A DNA stretch of 64,000 nt from Salinarimonas chemoclinalis (GCF_041514305.1 NZ_JBGMWH010000009.1:62001-126000), one strand, 5' to 3'; numbered from the stretch's first letter, positions 50,142 to 58,771 are shown. The notes: generated from the sequence alone by a model not told the origin. Translations and numbers: made by a program.

Positions 50142-50871
50142 GCGCCGCCCCTACCGCGGGCGGATCTGGCGGGTGGTCGAGTCCCAGTCGCTGGTCTCGA
50201 CCATGAAGCTCGTCGACACCCTCGACGAGCAGGCGGTTCTGGAGGACCTCGTCGAGGCGGCGAAGCCTCCCGTGCCCGAGCGGTGCCGCGGTCTCCACTA
50301 CCTTCTCGCCACGCCGTTCCGGTACGATGCGCCCTATCCGCGCGGGTCGCGCTTTCGCCGTGCCGGGCGCACCCCGGGCGTCTACTATGCCGCGGAAACG
50401 GCGCGGACGGCGCTGGCCGAGACGGCGTTCTACCGCATCCTGTTCTTCGCGGCCTCTCCCGGTACGCCGTGGCCGGCGAACCCGACCGAATTCACTCTCT
50501 TCGCCGTGGACGTCGAGACGGACGCGGCGCTGGACCTCACGGCTGCGCGGCTCGTGCGTGATCGCGCCAGGTGGACCGACCCTGTCGCGTACGATGCCAC
50601 GCAGGATCTGGCGGCTGCGGCACGCGAAGCGACGCTGCGAATCGTCCGGTACGCGTCCGTCCGCGATCGAGACGAAGGGGTCAACGTCGCCGTGCTGGCA
50701 TGCGAGGCGTTCTCGACCTCCACCCCGACCGAGACGCGAACCTGGCGTCTGCATCTCTCGGCTACGGGGGGCCAGGCGATCTGCGCGTTCCCGCCCGATC
50801 GGATCGGTTTCGCGCGCGACGCCTTCGCAGACGACCCGCGGCTCGCAGGAATGGTCTGGGAGCGGCCCTGA
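50101..50871 (+). CDS. RES-domain toxin
   Basis: A 256-aa toxin of the RES family, which degrades NAD+ by phosphorolysis or hydrolysis in studied cases. The conserved residues lie in GRIWRVVES, SRFRRAGRTPGVYYAAETARTALAETAFYR (R, Y and E of the active site) and a C-terminal QAICAFPPDRIGFA. Paired with the overlapping Xre-type antitoxin upstream. Confidence 0.92.
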   Translation: MSSPTWTPDALASERRPYRGRIWRVVESQSLVSTMKLVDTLDEQAVLEDLVEAAKPPVPERCRGLHYLLATPFRYDAPYPRGSRFRRAGRTPGVYYAAETARTALAETAFYRILFFAASPGTPWPANPTEFTLFAVDVETDAALDLTAARLVRDRARWTDPVAYDATQDLAAAAREATLRIVRYASVRDRDEGVNVAVLACEAFSTSTPTETRTWRLHLSATGGQAICAFPPDRIGFARDAFADDPRLAGMVWERP

Positions 50872-50878
50872 ACGACGC

Positions 50879-51508
50879 TCACCCCGCCACCCGCGCCAAC
50901 CACACCGTCGCGGCGTCCGGCAGCGCCTCCGGCGCCGCGATCGGCGCGAAGCCGCAGGCGGCCCAGAAGGCGAGCGCGCCCGTATTGGCGGGGTGGACGG
51001 CAACGTGGACGCCGATCGGTCCGTCCGCCGCCCCGTCCGCCGCGCAGAGCCCGAGCCAGGCATCGGCGAGGCGCCGGCCGAGGCCGCGCCCGCGGGCGCG
51101 CGCCAGGAGGTTCAGGTGCATGTGCGCCGGGTGGCCGGCGACGACGGCGACGGGGGCGACCCGCGGCGCGTGGAAGCGGGCGATGCGACGGGCGTCGGCG
51201 TCCCAGCTCGACGGGTCTCCCGTCGGTCTGGGGTGGGCCGCGCGCAGGGCCGGCCACCAGTCCCGCTCCAGCCGCGCCTCGAAGGCGCGCGTGTCGCGCG
51301 TGCCGACCGCGAAGCCGACGACCCCCGCCTCGTCCTCCGCGACGAGCGCCGAGCCGGGCTCGAGCGCCAGGTAGGGCGCGGAATAGATCAGGCCGATCAG
51401 GTCCCCGTCGCGATGGAGAGGCGCGGCGTCGCCGCCCGCGTCGCCCGTGGCGAGCGAGATCGCGAGGAGCGCCTCGCGGTCAGCGGGACGGGCGGGCCGG
51501 ATGCGCAT
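50879..51508 (-). CDS. GNAT-family N-acetyltransferase
   Basis: A 209-aa acetyltransferase. MRIRPARPADREALLAIS opens the domain, and the acetyl-CoA loop is HLNLLARARGRGLGRRLADAWL; VHPANTGALAFWAACGF is the C-terminal motif. ATG 51508 fits the domain; ATG 51544 overlaps the brnA stop as ATGA and would add 12 residues. It is downstream of and probably cotranscribed with brnT-brnA. GNAT toxins exist, but this one is longer than TacT/AtaT types, so a resistance or metabolic role is equally possible. Confidence 0.85.
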   Translation of the reverse strand: MRIRPARPADREALLAISLATGDAGGDAAPLHRDGDLIGLIYSAPYLALEPGSALVAEDEAGVVGFAVGTRDTRAFEARLERDWWPALRAAHPRPTGDPSSWDADARRIARFHAPRVAPVAVVAGHPAHMHLNLLARARGRGLGRRLADAWLGLCAADGAADGPIGVHVAVHPANTGALAFWAACGFAPIAAPEALPDAATVWLARVAG

Positions 51509-51540
51509 CGGCCTCGATGTCTCGCCGTCGAGGCAGCCCG

Positions 51541-51855
51541 TCATCGCCGCCGGGAGTGCCGAGAGGTCTCCGCGGCCCCGCGGGAGCGGGCGAGATGCTC
51601 TCGAAGAACCTGCTCGATGCAGCGCTGCCAATCCTCGGGCCGTTCGCGCTGGATCGCCTCGACGACCTCGCGGTCGAGGCTGACGGTCACGGCGTCCGGG
51701 CCGGGCGGGCCGGCATCCGCCTCTCCCGCGAACGCCTCCTCCCAATCGTCCTCGTCGAAGGCCGGGCCCTCCCGCGCGTCCGCGAAAACGCGAACCTCAC
51801 CGCGCCGGCGCATCTCCTCGATCTCGCCCAGCGAATAGCGCCTGATACCGCTCAT
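51541..51855 (-). CDS. brnA: BrnA-type antitoxin
   Basis: A 104-aa protein: GIRRYSLGEIEEMRRRGEVR at the N-terminus and a ribbon-helix-helix-like C-part (DAVTVSLDREVVEAIQRERPEDWQRCIEQVLREHL). BrnA neutralises BrnT and represses the operon. Its start ATG 51855 lies 59 bp inside the 3' end of brnT, so expression is coupled. Confidence 0.87.
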   Translation of the reverse strand: MSGIRRYSLGEIEEMRRRGEVRVFADAREGPAFDEDDWEEAFAGEADAGPPGPDAVTVSLDREVVEAIQRERPEDWQRCIEQVLREHLARSRGAAETSRHSRRR

Positions 51856-52108
51856 GGTCCGATCTCCTCGCCTTCCAGGCCGTGATCGAGCGTATCGCCT
51901 CGCCGCGCACGGCAAAGACGATGACATGAAGGACGCCGCCCGTCGGCCCTTGCGCCCTGAAGCGGATCTCGCCGTACGAACCTCGACGATCGATCCGCGT
52001 GATCATCGGACCCTCGAATGCGGGGGCGAGATCGCGGAGGTCGACCTCACGTGTGCGCAGGACGTCCAGTCTCTTCCTCTCGTCCCATTCGAACATCGGC
52101 TCGGCCAC
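51797..52108 (-). CDS. brnT: BrnT-type ribonuclease toxin
   Basis: A 103-aa toxin with the BrnT pattern FEWDERKRLDVLRTREVDLRDLAPAFEGP, a central sheet ending HVIVFAVRGEAIRSITAWKARRSDHERYQAL. BrnT cleaves RNA and is inactivated by BrnA. GTG 52108 is the first start; ATG 52096 begins MFEWDE and may be the true one. A 180-bp gap separates it from the divergent motA. Confidence 0.88.
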   Translation of the reverse strand: MAEPMFEWDERKRLDVLRTREVDLRDLAPAFEGPMITRIDRRGSYGEIRFRAQGPTGGVLHVIVFAVRGEAIRSITAWKARRSDHERYQALFAGRDRGDAPAR

Positions 52109-52288
52109 GGTTACGCCCCCCCGGCTTCGCGAAGATCACGTCTCCGAGATTGCATGGATCGATGCAGTTGAGCAAGAACAAATCAAATACATCGTGCGAT
52201 CGTCGCCCCCTTCTCCCCCCACCACCCTCGCACAAGCTTGCCCCCCTACATCTCTCCCCACGCTGCGCACCAAAGGGGAGCTTTCGCC

Positions 52289-53191
52289 TTGGCAGTCTTC
52301 ATCGGCATCGTCATCACGATGGCCTCGCTGCTCGGCGGCTTCGCCGCCATGGGCGGGCACATCCCGGTCATCTGGCAGCCGTGGGAGTTCGTCATCATCG
52401 GCGGCACCGCGGTGGGCACCTTCATCATCGCCAATTCGCTCAAGACCGTGCGCGACACCGGCCGCGCCACGGTGGAGGCGCTGCGCGGGCAGATCCCCAA
52501 GTCGCGCGACTACCTCGACCTGCTCGGGCTCCTCTACGTGCTCACGCGCGAGATCCGCGCCAAGGGCCGCAACGAGGTCGAGCCGCACATCGACGCGCCG
52601 CAGGACAGCGAGATCTTCCAGCGCTTCTCGCGGGTGCTCTCCCGCCCGGAGCTGACCGGCTTCGTGTGCGACTACGTGCGCCTGATGATCATCGGCAACG
52701 CCCGTCCCCACGAGATCGAGGCCCTGATGGACGAGGAGATCCAGACGCAGCGCCGCGAGAAGCTCAAGCCCTACTTCGCTCTGATGACGGTGGCCGAGGC
52801 GCTGCCGGCGCTCGGCATCGTCGCCGCCGTGCTCGGCGTGATCAAGGCGATGGGCGCGCTCGACCAGTCGCCGCAGCTGCTCGGCTCGCTGATCGGGGCG
52901 GCACTGGTGGGCACCTTCGCCGGCATCTTCATGAGCTACGGGCTCGTCGGCCCGCTCGCGCTCAAGATCAAGTCCACGCGGGAGCACCAGATGCGGCTCT
53001 ACCTCATCACCAAGCAGACGCTGCTCGCCTTCATGAACGGCGCGCTGCCGCAGATCGCCGTCGAGCACGGCCGCAAGGCGATCGCCGCCTCCGACCGCCC
53101 GACCATCGACGAGGTCGAGAACGAGACGATCTCGCAATCCGCCCGCGGTGCGCCCGCGAACGACCGCGCCGCCATGCAGGGAGCCGCGTGA
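52289..53191 (+). CDS. motA: Flagellar motor stator protein MotA
   Basis: A 300-aa protein with four membrane spans that forms the proton channel with MotB. Segments include IGIVITMASLLGGFAAMGGHI, LMTVAEALPALGIVAAVLGVIKAMGALDQSP and FMSYGLVGPLALKIK, the charged loop contacting FliG. TTG 52289 (protein start LAVFIG) has AGGGGAG upstream and matches the usual MotA start; an in-frame TTG at 52238 adds 17 unlikely residues. First gene of the operon. Confidence 0.95.
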   Translation: MAVFIGIVITMASLLGGFAAMGGHIPVIWQPWEFVIIGGTAVGTFIIANSLKTVRDTGRATVEALRGQIPKSRDYLDLLGLLYVLTREIRAKGRNEVEPHIDAPQDSEIFQRFSRVLSRPELTGFVCDYVRLMIIGNARPHEIEALMDEEIQTQRREKLKPYFALMTVAEALPALGIVAAVLGVIKAMGALDQSPQLLGSLIGAALVGTFAGIFMSYGLVGPLALKIKSTREHQMRLYLITKQTLLAFMNGALPQIAVEHGRKAIAASDRPTIDEVENETISQSARGAPANDRAAMQGAA

Positions 53192-53192
53192 G

Positions 53193-54137
53193 ATGAACGT
53201 CGAGAGCTTCCAGACCGCGGCCGCCGCCGGCGGCGTGTCCGACCGCCTGCTCGACGCCGCCGGCATCACCATCGACCGGCTGCCGATGCTGCACGTGATC
53301 TTCGATCGCGTGGCCACCTACTGCGCGGACGGGCTTCGCCACATGTCGGCCTCGCCCTCCTACTTCTCGGTGTCGAACATCGAGAGCGGGCGCATCGGCG
53401 ACATCCTGGAGGACTACGAGTCGAACGCGGTGGCGGCGATGTACCACGCGGTCGACTGGGACACGCGCATCCTCGTGGGCTTCGACCGGGACTTCGTGTT
53501 CACGATGATCGAGGTCCTGTTCGGCTCGGACGGCTCGGAGCCGCCGGTGGACGACGAGCGCGGCTTCTCCAATATCGAGATGAAGGTCGCCCAGGCGCTG
53601 TTCGAGGAGGCCGGCAAGGCCGTCCAGGCGGCCTTCGCGCCGATCTCGCGCACGCAGCTCAAGCTCGAGCGCACCGAGACGCGCATGGACTTCGCCATCA
53701 TCGGGCGGCGCAACAACCTCGCGGTCGTGGCGAAGCTGCTGATCCAGGCGCTCGGCCGCGGCGGCGAGATGTTCGTCATCATCCCCCAGTCCGCGCTCTC
53801 GCCCATGCGCCAGAGCCTCGCCCACGTCGTCTCCGGCGACGTGGCGACCGCCGATCCGCGCTGGTCGAAGCAGATGCAGTCCGAGGTCTCGCGCACCTCG
53901 GTCTCGCTCGAGGCCGTGCTCGAGGAGCGCACCGTCGACCTCGGCGAGGTCGCGTCCTTCGAGGTCGGGCAGGTCATCGAGCTGCAGGCGACGCCGCGCA
54001 CGAAGGTGCGGCTCGACTGCAACGGCCAGGCGCTGTTCCGCTGCCGGCTCGGCCAGTCGCAGGGCGCCTACGTGCTCGAGGTCGAGGACGTGATCGACGA
54101 GGACCAGGAGTTCATCGATGACCTCGCTTCCGATTGA
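53193..54137 (+). CDS. fliM: Flagellar motor switch protein FliM
   Basis: A 314-aa C-ring protein. The middle domain resembles FliM/CheC (SNIEMKVAQALFEEAGKAVQAAF) and the C-terminal SpoA-like domain has VDLGEVASFEVGQVIEL...LFRCRLGQSQGAYVLEVED. It receives CheY-P and sets rotation direction. ATG 53193 overlaps the 3' end of motA's neighbourhood by one base gap and has GGGAGCC upstream. Confidence 0.93.
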   Translation: MNVESFQTAAAAGGVSDRLLDAAGITIDRLPMLHVIFDRVATYCADGLRHMSASPSYFSVSNIESGRIGDILEDYESNAVAAMYHAVDWDTRILVGFDRDFVFTMIEVLFGSDGSEPPVDDERGFSNIEMKVAQALFEEAGKAVQAAFAPISRTQLKLERTETRMDFAIIGRRNNLAVVAKLLIQALGRGGEMFVIIPQSALSPMRQSLAHVVSGDVATADPRWSKQMQSEVSRTSVSLEAVLEERTVDLGEVASFEVGQVIELQATPRTKVRLDCNGQALFRCRLGQSQGAYVLEVEDVIDEDQEFIDDLASD

Positions 54138-54582
54138 GACGCTCACCCTGCTCGATCTCGTGCTCGTCGCGGCTCTGCTCGCGACCGTCGCCTACGCGAT
54201 CGGCCTGCGCCGCGAGTTCCGGCGCTTCCGCGGCTACAACGCCGACTACGCCGCGATCCTCGCCCAGACCGGGCGGGCGGTGGAGGGCGTCGAGCGCGCC
54301 GTGGAGAGCGTGCAGACCGAGGGCGCGTCCGTCCTCGCGGCGCTCGGCGAGCGCATCGAGGAGGCCCGCGGCGTGATGGAGCGGCTCGAGGCGGCGCGTG
54401 ACGCCGCGCCGACGGCCGCCCGCGCGCCGGCGGCGGCTCCCGCGACCTCGAGCGAGCCGATCCGCCTCGCCGGCGAGGAGCCCGCCGAGACGCCCCCTCC
54501 CTACCGGCCGCGCCCGGACCAGAGGCCCAAGCCCTTCGCCTGGCCGACCGTCGTCGTGAAGCGCCTGCCCGACGGCGCCTGA
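54118..54582 (+). CDS. DUF6468-type flagellar cluster membrane protein
   Basis: A 154-aa protein with one N-terminal membrane span (LLDLVLVAALLATVAYAIGL), a helical segment (FRGYNADYAAILAQTGRAVEGVERAVESVQTEGASVLAALGERIEEA) and a Pro-rich tail. It fits a small family found between fliM and fliN in alphaproteobacteria; its job in the motor is unknown. Overlaps fliM by 20 nt. Confidence 0.75.
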   Translation: MTSLPIETLTLLDLVLVAALLATVAYAIGLRREFRRFRGYNADYAAILAQTGRAVEGVERAVESVQTEGASVLAALGERIEEARGVMERLEAARDAAPTAARAPAAAPATSSEPIRLAGEEPAETPPPYRPRPDQRPKPFAWPTVVVKRLPDGA

Positions 54583-54628
54583 GCCGCCGGCGCCGAAAGA
54601 CCACCCGTTTTCGCGAGAGAGACCCGCC

Positions 54629-55054
54629 ATGCCCGTGAAGAAGACCACCGCCAAGCCCGCCGACCTCGCCGCCGACTTCGGCGCCGACGCCTCCGAGACG
54701 GAGGCCCACGAGACGATCGATCTGGGCAAGGACGCGTCCGGCAGGACCCGCACCGGCGAGACCGCCGCCGACACGATCGGCCTGGGCCGCGCCCACGGCA
54801 ATCTCGACGCCATCATGCGCATCCCCGTCTCGCTCCAGGTCGTGCTCGGCTCGGCGACGATGCCCGTCGCCAACCTGATGAAGCTCGGCCGCGGCGCGGT
54901 CGTGCCCCTCGACCACCGCGTGGGCGAGCCCGTCGACGTCGTCGTCAACGGCCGCGTCGTCGCCCGCGGCGAGGTGGTCGTGGTGGAGGACGACAATTCC
55001 CGCTTCGGCGTCTCGCTCACCGAGATCGTCGGCACGCCGACGCCGGGCGCCTGA
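54629..55054 (+). CDS. fliN: Flagellar motor switch protein FliN
   Basis: A 141-aa protein with an acidic N-terminus and a C-terminal SpoA domain: IMRIPVSLQVVLGSATMPVANLMKLGRGAVVPLDHRVGEPVDVVVNGRVVARGEVVVVEDDNSRFGVSLTEI, the standard FliN core. Builds the bottom of the C-ring. It is followed by fliG after 14 bp. Confidence 0.96.
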   Translation: MPVKKTTAKPADLAADFGADASETEAHETIDLGKDASGRTRTGETAADTIGLGRAHGNLDAIMRIPVSLQVVLGSATMPVANLMKLGRGAVVPLDHRVGEPVDVVVNGRVVARGEVVVVEDDNSRFGVSLTEIVGTPTPGA

Positions 55055-55068
55055 GGGGGAGGACGACG

Positions 55069-56106
55069 ATGGCGATGCCCGCGACGATGACCGGCGACCT
55101 CCCCGGCCCGCGCGTCCTGCAGGGTCCCGAGAAGGTCGCGGCGCTGCTGCTCGCGCTCGGCAAGGACGTGGCGGGGCGCCTCCTCGCCCGCTTCGACCCC
55201 GAGGAGCTCAAGAAGATCTCCCGCGCCGCGGCCGATCTCGGGCCGATCTCCGCGCCCGAACTCGAGAGCCTCGTGGAGGAGTTCGCCTCCGACATCACCA
55301 ACGGCACGAGCCTCTACGGCACGGCCCAGGAGGTGGAGCGGCTGCTCACCGGCGTGCTGCCGCCCGACCAGGTCTCCGAGATCATGTCGGACGTGCTCGG
55401 CAACGCCAACCGCTCGATCTGGGAGCGGATCTCGGGCGTGTCCGAATCGATCCTCGCCGCCTACCTGCTGAAGGAGCATCCCCAGACGGCGGCGATGATC
55501 CTCTCCAAGGTCAAGCCGAGCTGCGCGGCCAAGGTCATGGGTCTCCTGCCGCACGACATGCGCAACTCCCTCATGCGCCGGATGCTGTCGTTCAAGCCCG
55601 TCGTCGAGGACACGATGCGCATCGTCGAGAAGACGTTGCACGAGGACTTCATGCTCAACTTCGCGCGCAACATGGGCACCGACACCCACGCGCGCATGGC
55701 CGACATCATCAACAAGATGGAGCGCGAGCAGATGGAGGACGTCCTCACCTCGCTCGCGGACACCCGGCCGAAGACGGCGGAGGTGCTCAAGGGCCTGCTC
55801 TTCACCTTCGAGGACGTCATCAAGCTCACGCCGCGCGCGCGCATGGCGATCCTCGACCAGATCGCGACGGACCGGATCGTCACCGCGCTCAAGGGCACGG
55901 ACGCCTCGTTCCGGGACGCGATCCTCTCCTCGCTCGGCTCGCGGGCGCGGCGCATGGTCGAGCACGAACTCGTCTCGGGCGAGCCCGTGCCGCAGCGTGA
56001 CGTCATCGAGGCGAGGCGCGCCATCACCGATCTCGCTCTGGAGATGGCCGGGCGCGGCGAGATCGAGCTCAACGCCGACCAGGAGGACCGCGCCTTCTAC
56101 TCGTGA
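55069..56106 (+). CDS. fliG: Flagellar motor switch protein FliG
   Basis: A 345-aa protein of three Armadillo-like helical domains. It shows LQGPEKVAALLLALGKDVAGRLLARF, the middle EHPQTAAMILSKVKPSCAAKVMGLLP and the C-terminal torque helix ILSSLGSRARRMVEHELVSGEPVPQRDVIEARRAI, which carries the conserved charged residues interacting with MotA. Followed by flhB after 27 bp. Confidence 0.97.
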   Translation: MAMPATMTGDLPGPRVLQGPEKVAALLLALGKDVAGRLLARFDPEELKKISRAAADLGPISAPELESLVEEFASDITNGTSLYGTAQEVERLLTGVLPPDQVSEIMSDVLGNANRSIWERISGVSESILAAYLLKEHPQTAAMILSKVKPSCAAKVMGLLPHDMRNSLMRRMLSFKPVVEDTMRIVEKTLHEDFMLNFARNMGTDTHARMADIINKMEREQMEDVLTSLADTRPKTAEVLKGLLFTFEDVIKLTPRARMAILDQIATDRIVTALKGTDASFRDAILSSLGSRARRMVEHELVSGEPVPQRDVIEARRAITDLALEMAGRGEIELNADQEDRAFYS

Positions 56107-56133
56107 CGGCACGGCGCGCGGGCGGAGGGGGCG

Positions 56134-57210
56134 ATGGCGGACGACGAGGACAAGAGCTCCAAGACCGAGGAGCCCAGCGAGAAGAAGATCCGGGACGCGC
56201 TCGAGAAGGGCAACGTCCCGGTCTCCAAGGAGGCATCGACCTTCGCCGCGGTGCTCGCGGCGCTCGCGCTGGGCCACTTCGTCGTCGCCGAGGACGCGCG
56301 GGAGCTGGTGGAGCTCCTCGCGCGCATGATCGACGATCCGGGAGGGCTCGCGCTCCATGACGGGACCGACGCCACGCAGCTCATGCACGTCGTCGCGCTC
56401 GGCGGGGGGGCCTTCCTCATGCCGATCGTCGCGGTGCTGTTCGTCTTCGGCCTGTCGGCGAGCGTGCTGCAGAACGCGCCGCGCTTCGCCAAGGACCGCA
56501 TCCAGCCCAAGCTCTCGCGGCTGTCGCCCGCCCAGGGATTCAAGCGCATCTTCGGCGCCCAGGGTTGGATGGAGCTCGCCAAGGCCCTCTTCAAGTTCCT
56601 CGTCGTCGCCGCCGTCCTCGCGCTGCTCGCGCGTACCGACGCCTGGCGCGTGGTGAGCGCCATGTACGCCGACCCGACCCAGATCCCCGAGATCATCCTC
56701 TCGCTGACGATCCGCCTGCTCGCCGCCGTGTGCGTGGCGATCGTGCTCCTCGTCGTCGCCGACATCGCCTTCTCGCGCTTCAAGTGGCGCAAGGACCTGC
56801 GCATGTCCAAGCGCGAGCTCAAGGACGAGCACAAGCAGGCGGAGGGCGACCCGCTGGTGAAGGCGCGCATGCGCTCGCTCGCCCGCGACCGCGCCCGCCG
56901 ACGGATGATCGCCGACGTCCCGCGCGCCACCATCGTGATCGCCAACCCGACCCACTTCGCCATCGCGCTGCGCTACGTGCGCGAGGAGGGCGGTGCGCCC
57001 GTGGTCGTGGCCAAGGGGCAGGACCTCGTGGCGCTCAAGATCCGCGAGATCGCCGAGAGCCGCGGCATTCCCGTGATCGAGGACAAGCCCCTGGCAAGGT
57101 CCATGTACGACGCTGTGGAGGTGGACCGGCCGATCCCGGCCGAGTTCTACCGCGTCGTTGCGGAACTCCTGTACTTCTTCTACTATCGCAACAGCGAGAG
57201 AGCGAGTTGA
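56134..57210 (+). CDS. flhB: Flagellar type III export protein FlhB
   Basis: A 358-aa membrane protein of the export gate. It begins with SSKTEEPSEKKIRDALEKGNVP and has about four spans (for example FLMPIVAVLFVFGLSASVL and LLAAVCVAIVLLVVADIAF). The autocleavage motif NPTH is at residues 271-274 in IVIANPTHFAIALRY, needed for the switch from rod/hook to filament export. Confidence 0.97.
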   Translation: MADDEDKSSKTEEPSEKKIRDALEKGNVPVSKEASTFAAVLAALALGHFVVAEDARELVELLARMIDDPGGLALHDGTDATQLMHVVALGGGAFLMPIVAVLFVFGLSASVLQNAPRFAKDRIQPKLSRLSPAQGFKRIFGAQGWMELAKALFKFLVVAAVLALLARTDAWRVVSAMYADPTQIPEIILSLTIRLLAAVCVAIVLLVVADIAFSRFKWRKDLRMSKRELKDEHKQAEGDPLVKARMRSLARDRARRRMIADVPRATIVIANPTHFAIALRYVREEGGAPVVVAKGQDLVALKIREIAESRGIPVIEDKPLARSMYDAVEVDRPIPAEFYRVVAELLYFFYYRNSERAS

Positions 57211-57225
57211 GAAAGCGTTGACTCC

Positions 57226-57693
57226 ATGAGTGGCAAGCGGCCGAGGTTGAAGGAGCGCGAGAAGATCCTCGCCGACGCCGTCCAGGGCGTCGCGGCCGAG
57301 CTGCGCCTCGTGGACCTCGCCGTGCTCGCCCGCTACGTCCATGCCGAGCAGCACGGCAACATCGACGACCTCGTCGCCTCCTCCACCGAGCTGTTCTTCA
57401 AGCCGGGCACCCTGCGCTACGGGCTGCGCGCCGACGTCGACCTGCGCTGGGGCGGCATGCCCGCGGTCTCGCTCGACCTGGAGTTCGCGCACCAGGACGT
57501 GACGGTGTTCTTCAACCTCGTGCTGGGCTCGCTCAACGCCGGCATCGACATCCAGGCCGTCACCTTCGAGGGCCCGCCGCGCTCCCCGCAGGAGAACACG
57601 CGCCGGCTCGCGGACGCGCTCGCGGACGCGCGCATCGCCCCCTGGCCCGCGGGCGCCGCGAACCAGAACGAGGGCGACGGAGACCGCGCCTGA
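57226..57693 (+). CDS. Hypothetical protein at the end of the fliM-flhB operon
   Basis: A 155-aa soluble protein, 16 bp after flhB. An N-terminal helical region (ADAVQGVAAELRLVDLAVLARYVHAEQHGNIDDLVASSTELFF) is followed by a beta-rich half (LRADVDLRWGGMPAVSLDLEFAHQDVTVFFNLVLG) and a charged tail. No family recognised. Operon position suggests a flagellar or motility accessory role. Confidence 0.75.
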   Translation: MSGKRPRLKEREKILADAVQGVAAELRLVDLAVLARYVHAEQHGNIDDLVASSTELFFKPGTLRYGLRADVDLRWGGMPAVSLDLEFAHQDVTVFFNLVLGSLNAGIDIQAVTFEGPPRSPQENTRRLADALADARIAPWPAGAANQNEGDGDRA

Positions 57694-57718
57694 GGGCGCG
57701 GTCGCGCGCGCGCCGCCG

Positions 57719-58771
57719 TCACCCCCGCGCGACCGAGAGAAACGCCTCGATCTCCTGCTCGGTCGTCGCGAAGGACGTGACGAGCCGCACCAGCATCTCG
57801 TGGGGCGCAACCCGTTCGCCGGCCGAGAGCGAGCGCGCGGACCAAGGGTGGAACATGGCGCCCGCCGCCCGCAGCCGCGTCACGGTCTCGCGCGGCAGGA
57901 CGGGGAAGACCTCGTTCGCCTCGCACGGAAAGCCGAGCCGCGCGCCCGGCAGTGCGACGACGCCCTGCGCGAGCCGCGCGGCCATGGCGTTGGCGTGGCG
58001 GGCGTTCGAGAGCCAGTGGTCGTGCGCGAGGTAGCCCTGGAGCTGCGCCCCCAGGAGCCGACCCTTCGACAGCGTGTGGCCGGAGCGCTTGCGCAGGAAG
58101 CGCATCGCCTCGGCGCGGGCGGGGTCGAAGAACACCACCGCCTCCGCCGCGAGGCAGCCGTTCTTGGTGGCGCCGAAGGAGAGCACGTCGACGCCGAGCT
58201 TCCAGGTCGTCTGCGCCGGCGTGAGGCCGCTGGCCACGAGCGCGTTGGCGAAGCGCGCGCCGTCCATGTGGACGGACAGCCCCGCCTCCCGGGCGATGTC
58301 GCACAGCGCGCCGATCTCGGAGGCGTCGTAGACGAGCCCGCCCTCGGTCGCCTGGGAGATCGACAGCGCGCGCGCCGGCATCTCCTTCTCGTGGCCGGAG
58401 CGGGCGGCGAGCCAGTCGGAGAGCGTGCGCGGCGCGATCTTGCCGCCCACGCCCGGAACGCCCGCCAGCTTGGCGCCGCCGGTGAAGAACTCCGGCGCGC
58501 CGCACTCGTCGTCGATGACGTGCGCCTCCGCGTGGCAGATCGTCAGCCCGTAGGGCGGCACCAGGGCGGAGAGGGCGAGCGCGTTGGCCGCCGTGCCCGT
58601 CGCCACCAGGAAGACGGCGCAGTCGCGCTCGAAGATCTCGCAGAGCATCGTCTCGACCGCCCGGGTCGCGTCGTCGCCCCCGTAGGCGGGCTGGGCGCCC
58701 GCGTTGGCCGAGACGAGCGCCTCCAGGACGGGGCGGCTCGCGCCGACGATGTTGTCGCTGGCGAAGTTCAT
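57719..58771 (-). CDS. Low-specificity L-threonine aldolase (beta-eliminating lyase family)
   Basis: A 350-aa PLP enzyme that cleaves threonine and similar beta-hydroxy amino acids to glycine and an aldehyde. It shows NFASDNIVGASRPVLEAL, AVFLVATGTAANALAL, VHMDGARFANAL (the cofactor-pairing Asp) and VLSFGATKNGCLAAEAV with the Schiff-base lysine. ATG 58771 has AGGAG upstream. Convergent with the flagellar operon and divergent from gltB. Confidence 0.92.
   Translation of the reverse strand: MNFASDNIVGASRPVLEALVSANAGAQPAYGGDDATRAVETMLCEIFERDCAVFLVATGTAANALALSALVPPYGLTICHAEAHVIDDECGAPEFFTGGAKLAGVPGVGGKIAPRTLSDWLAARSGHEKEMPARALSISQATEGGLVYDASEIGALCDIAREAGLSVHMDGARFANALVASGLTPAQTTWKLGVDVLSFGATKNGCLAAEAVVFFDPARAEAMRFLRKRSGHTLSKGRLLGAQLQGYLAHDHWLSNARHANAMAARLAQGVVALPGARLGFPCEANEVFPVLPRETVTRLRAAGAMFHPWSARSLSAGERVAPHEMLVRLVTSFATTEQEIEAFLSVARG

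Noticed and set aside
54112..57810. Antisense open frame of 1232 codons across fliN-fliG-flhB
   Set aside because: It is a shadow of three recognisable flagellar genes; the product is low-complexity Arg/Glu/Gly.
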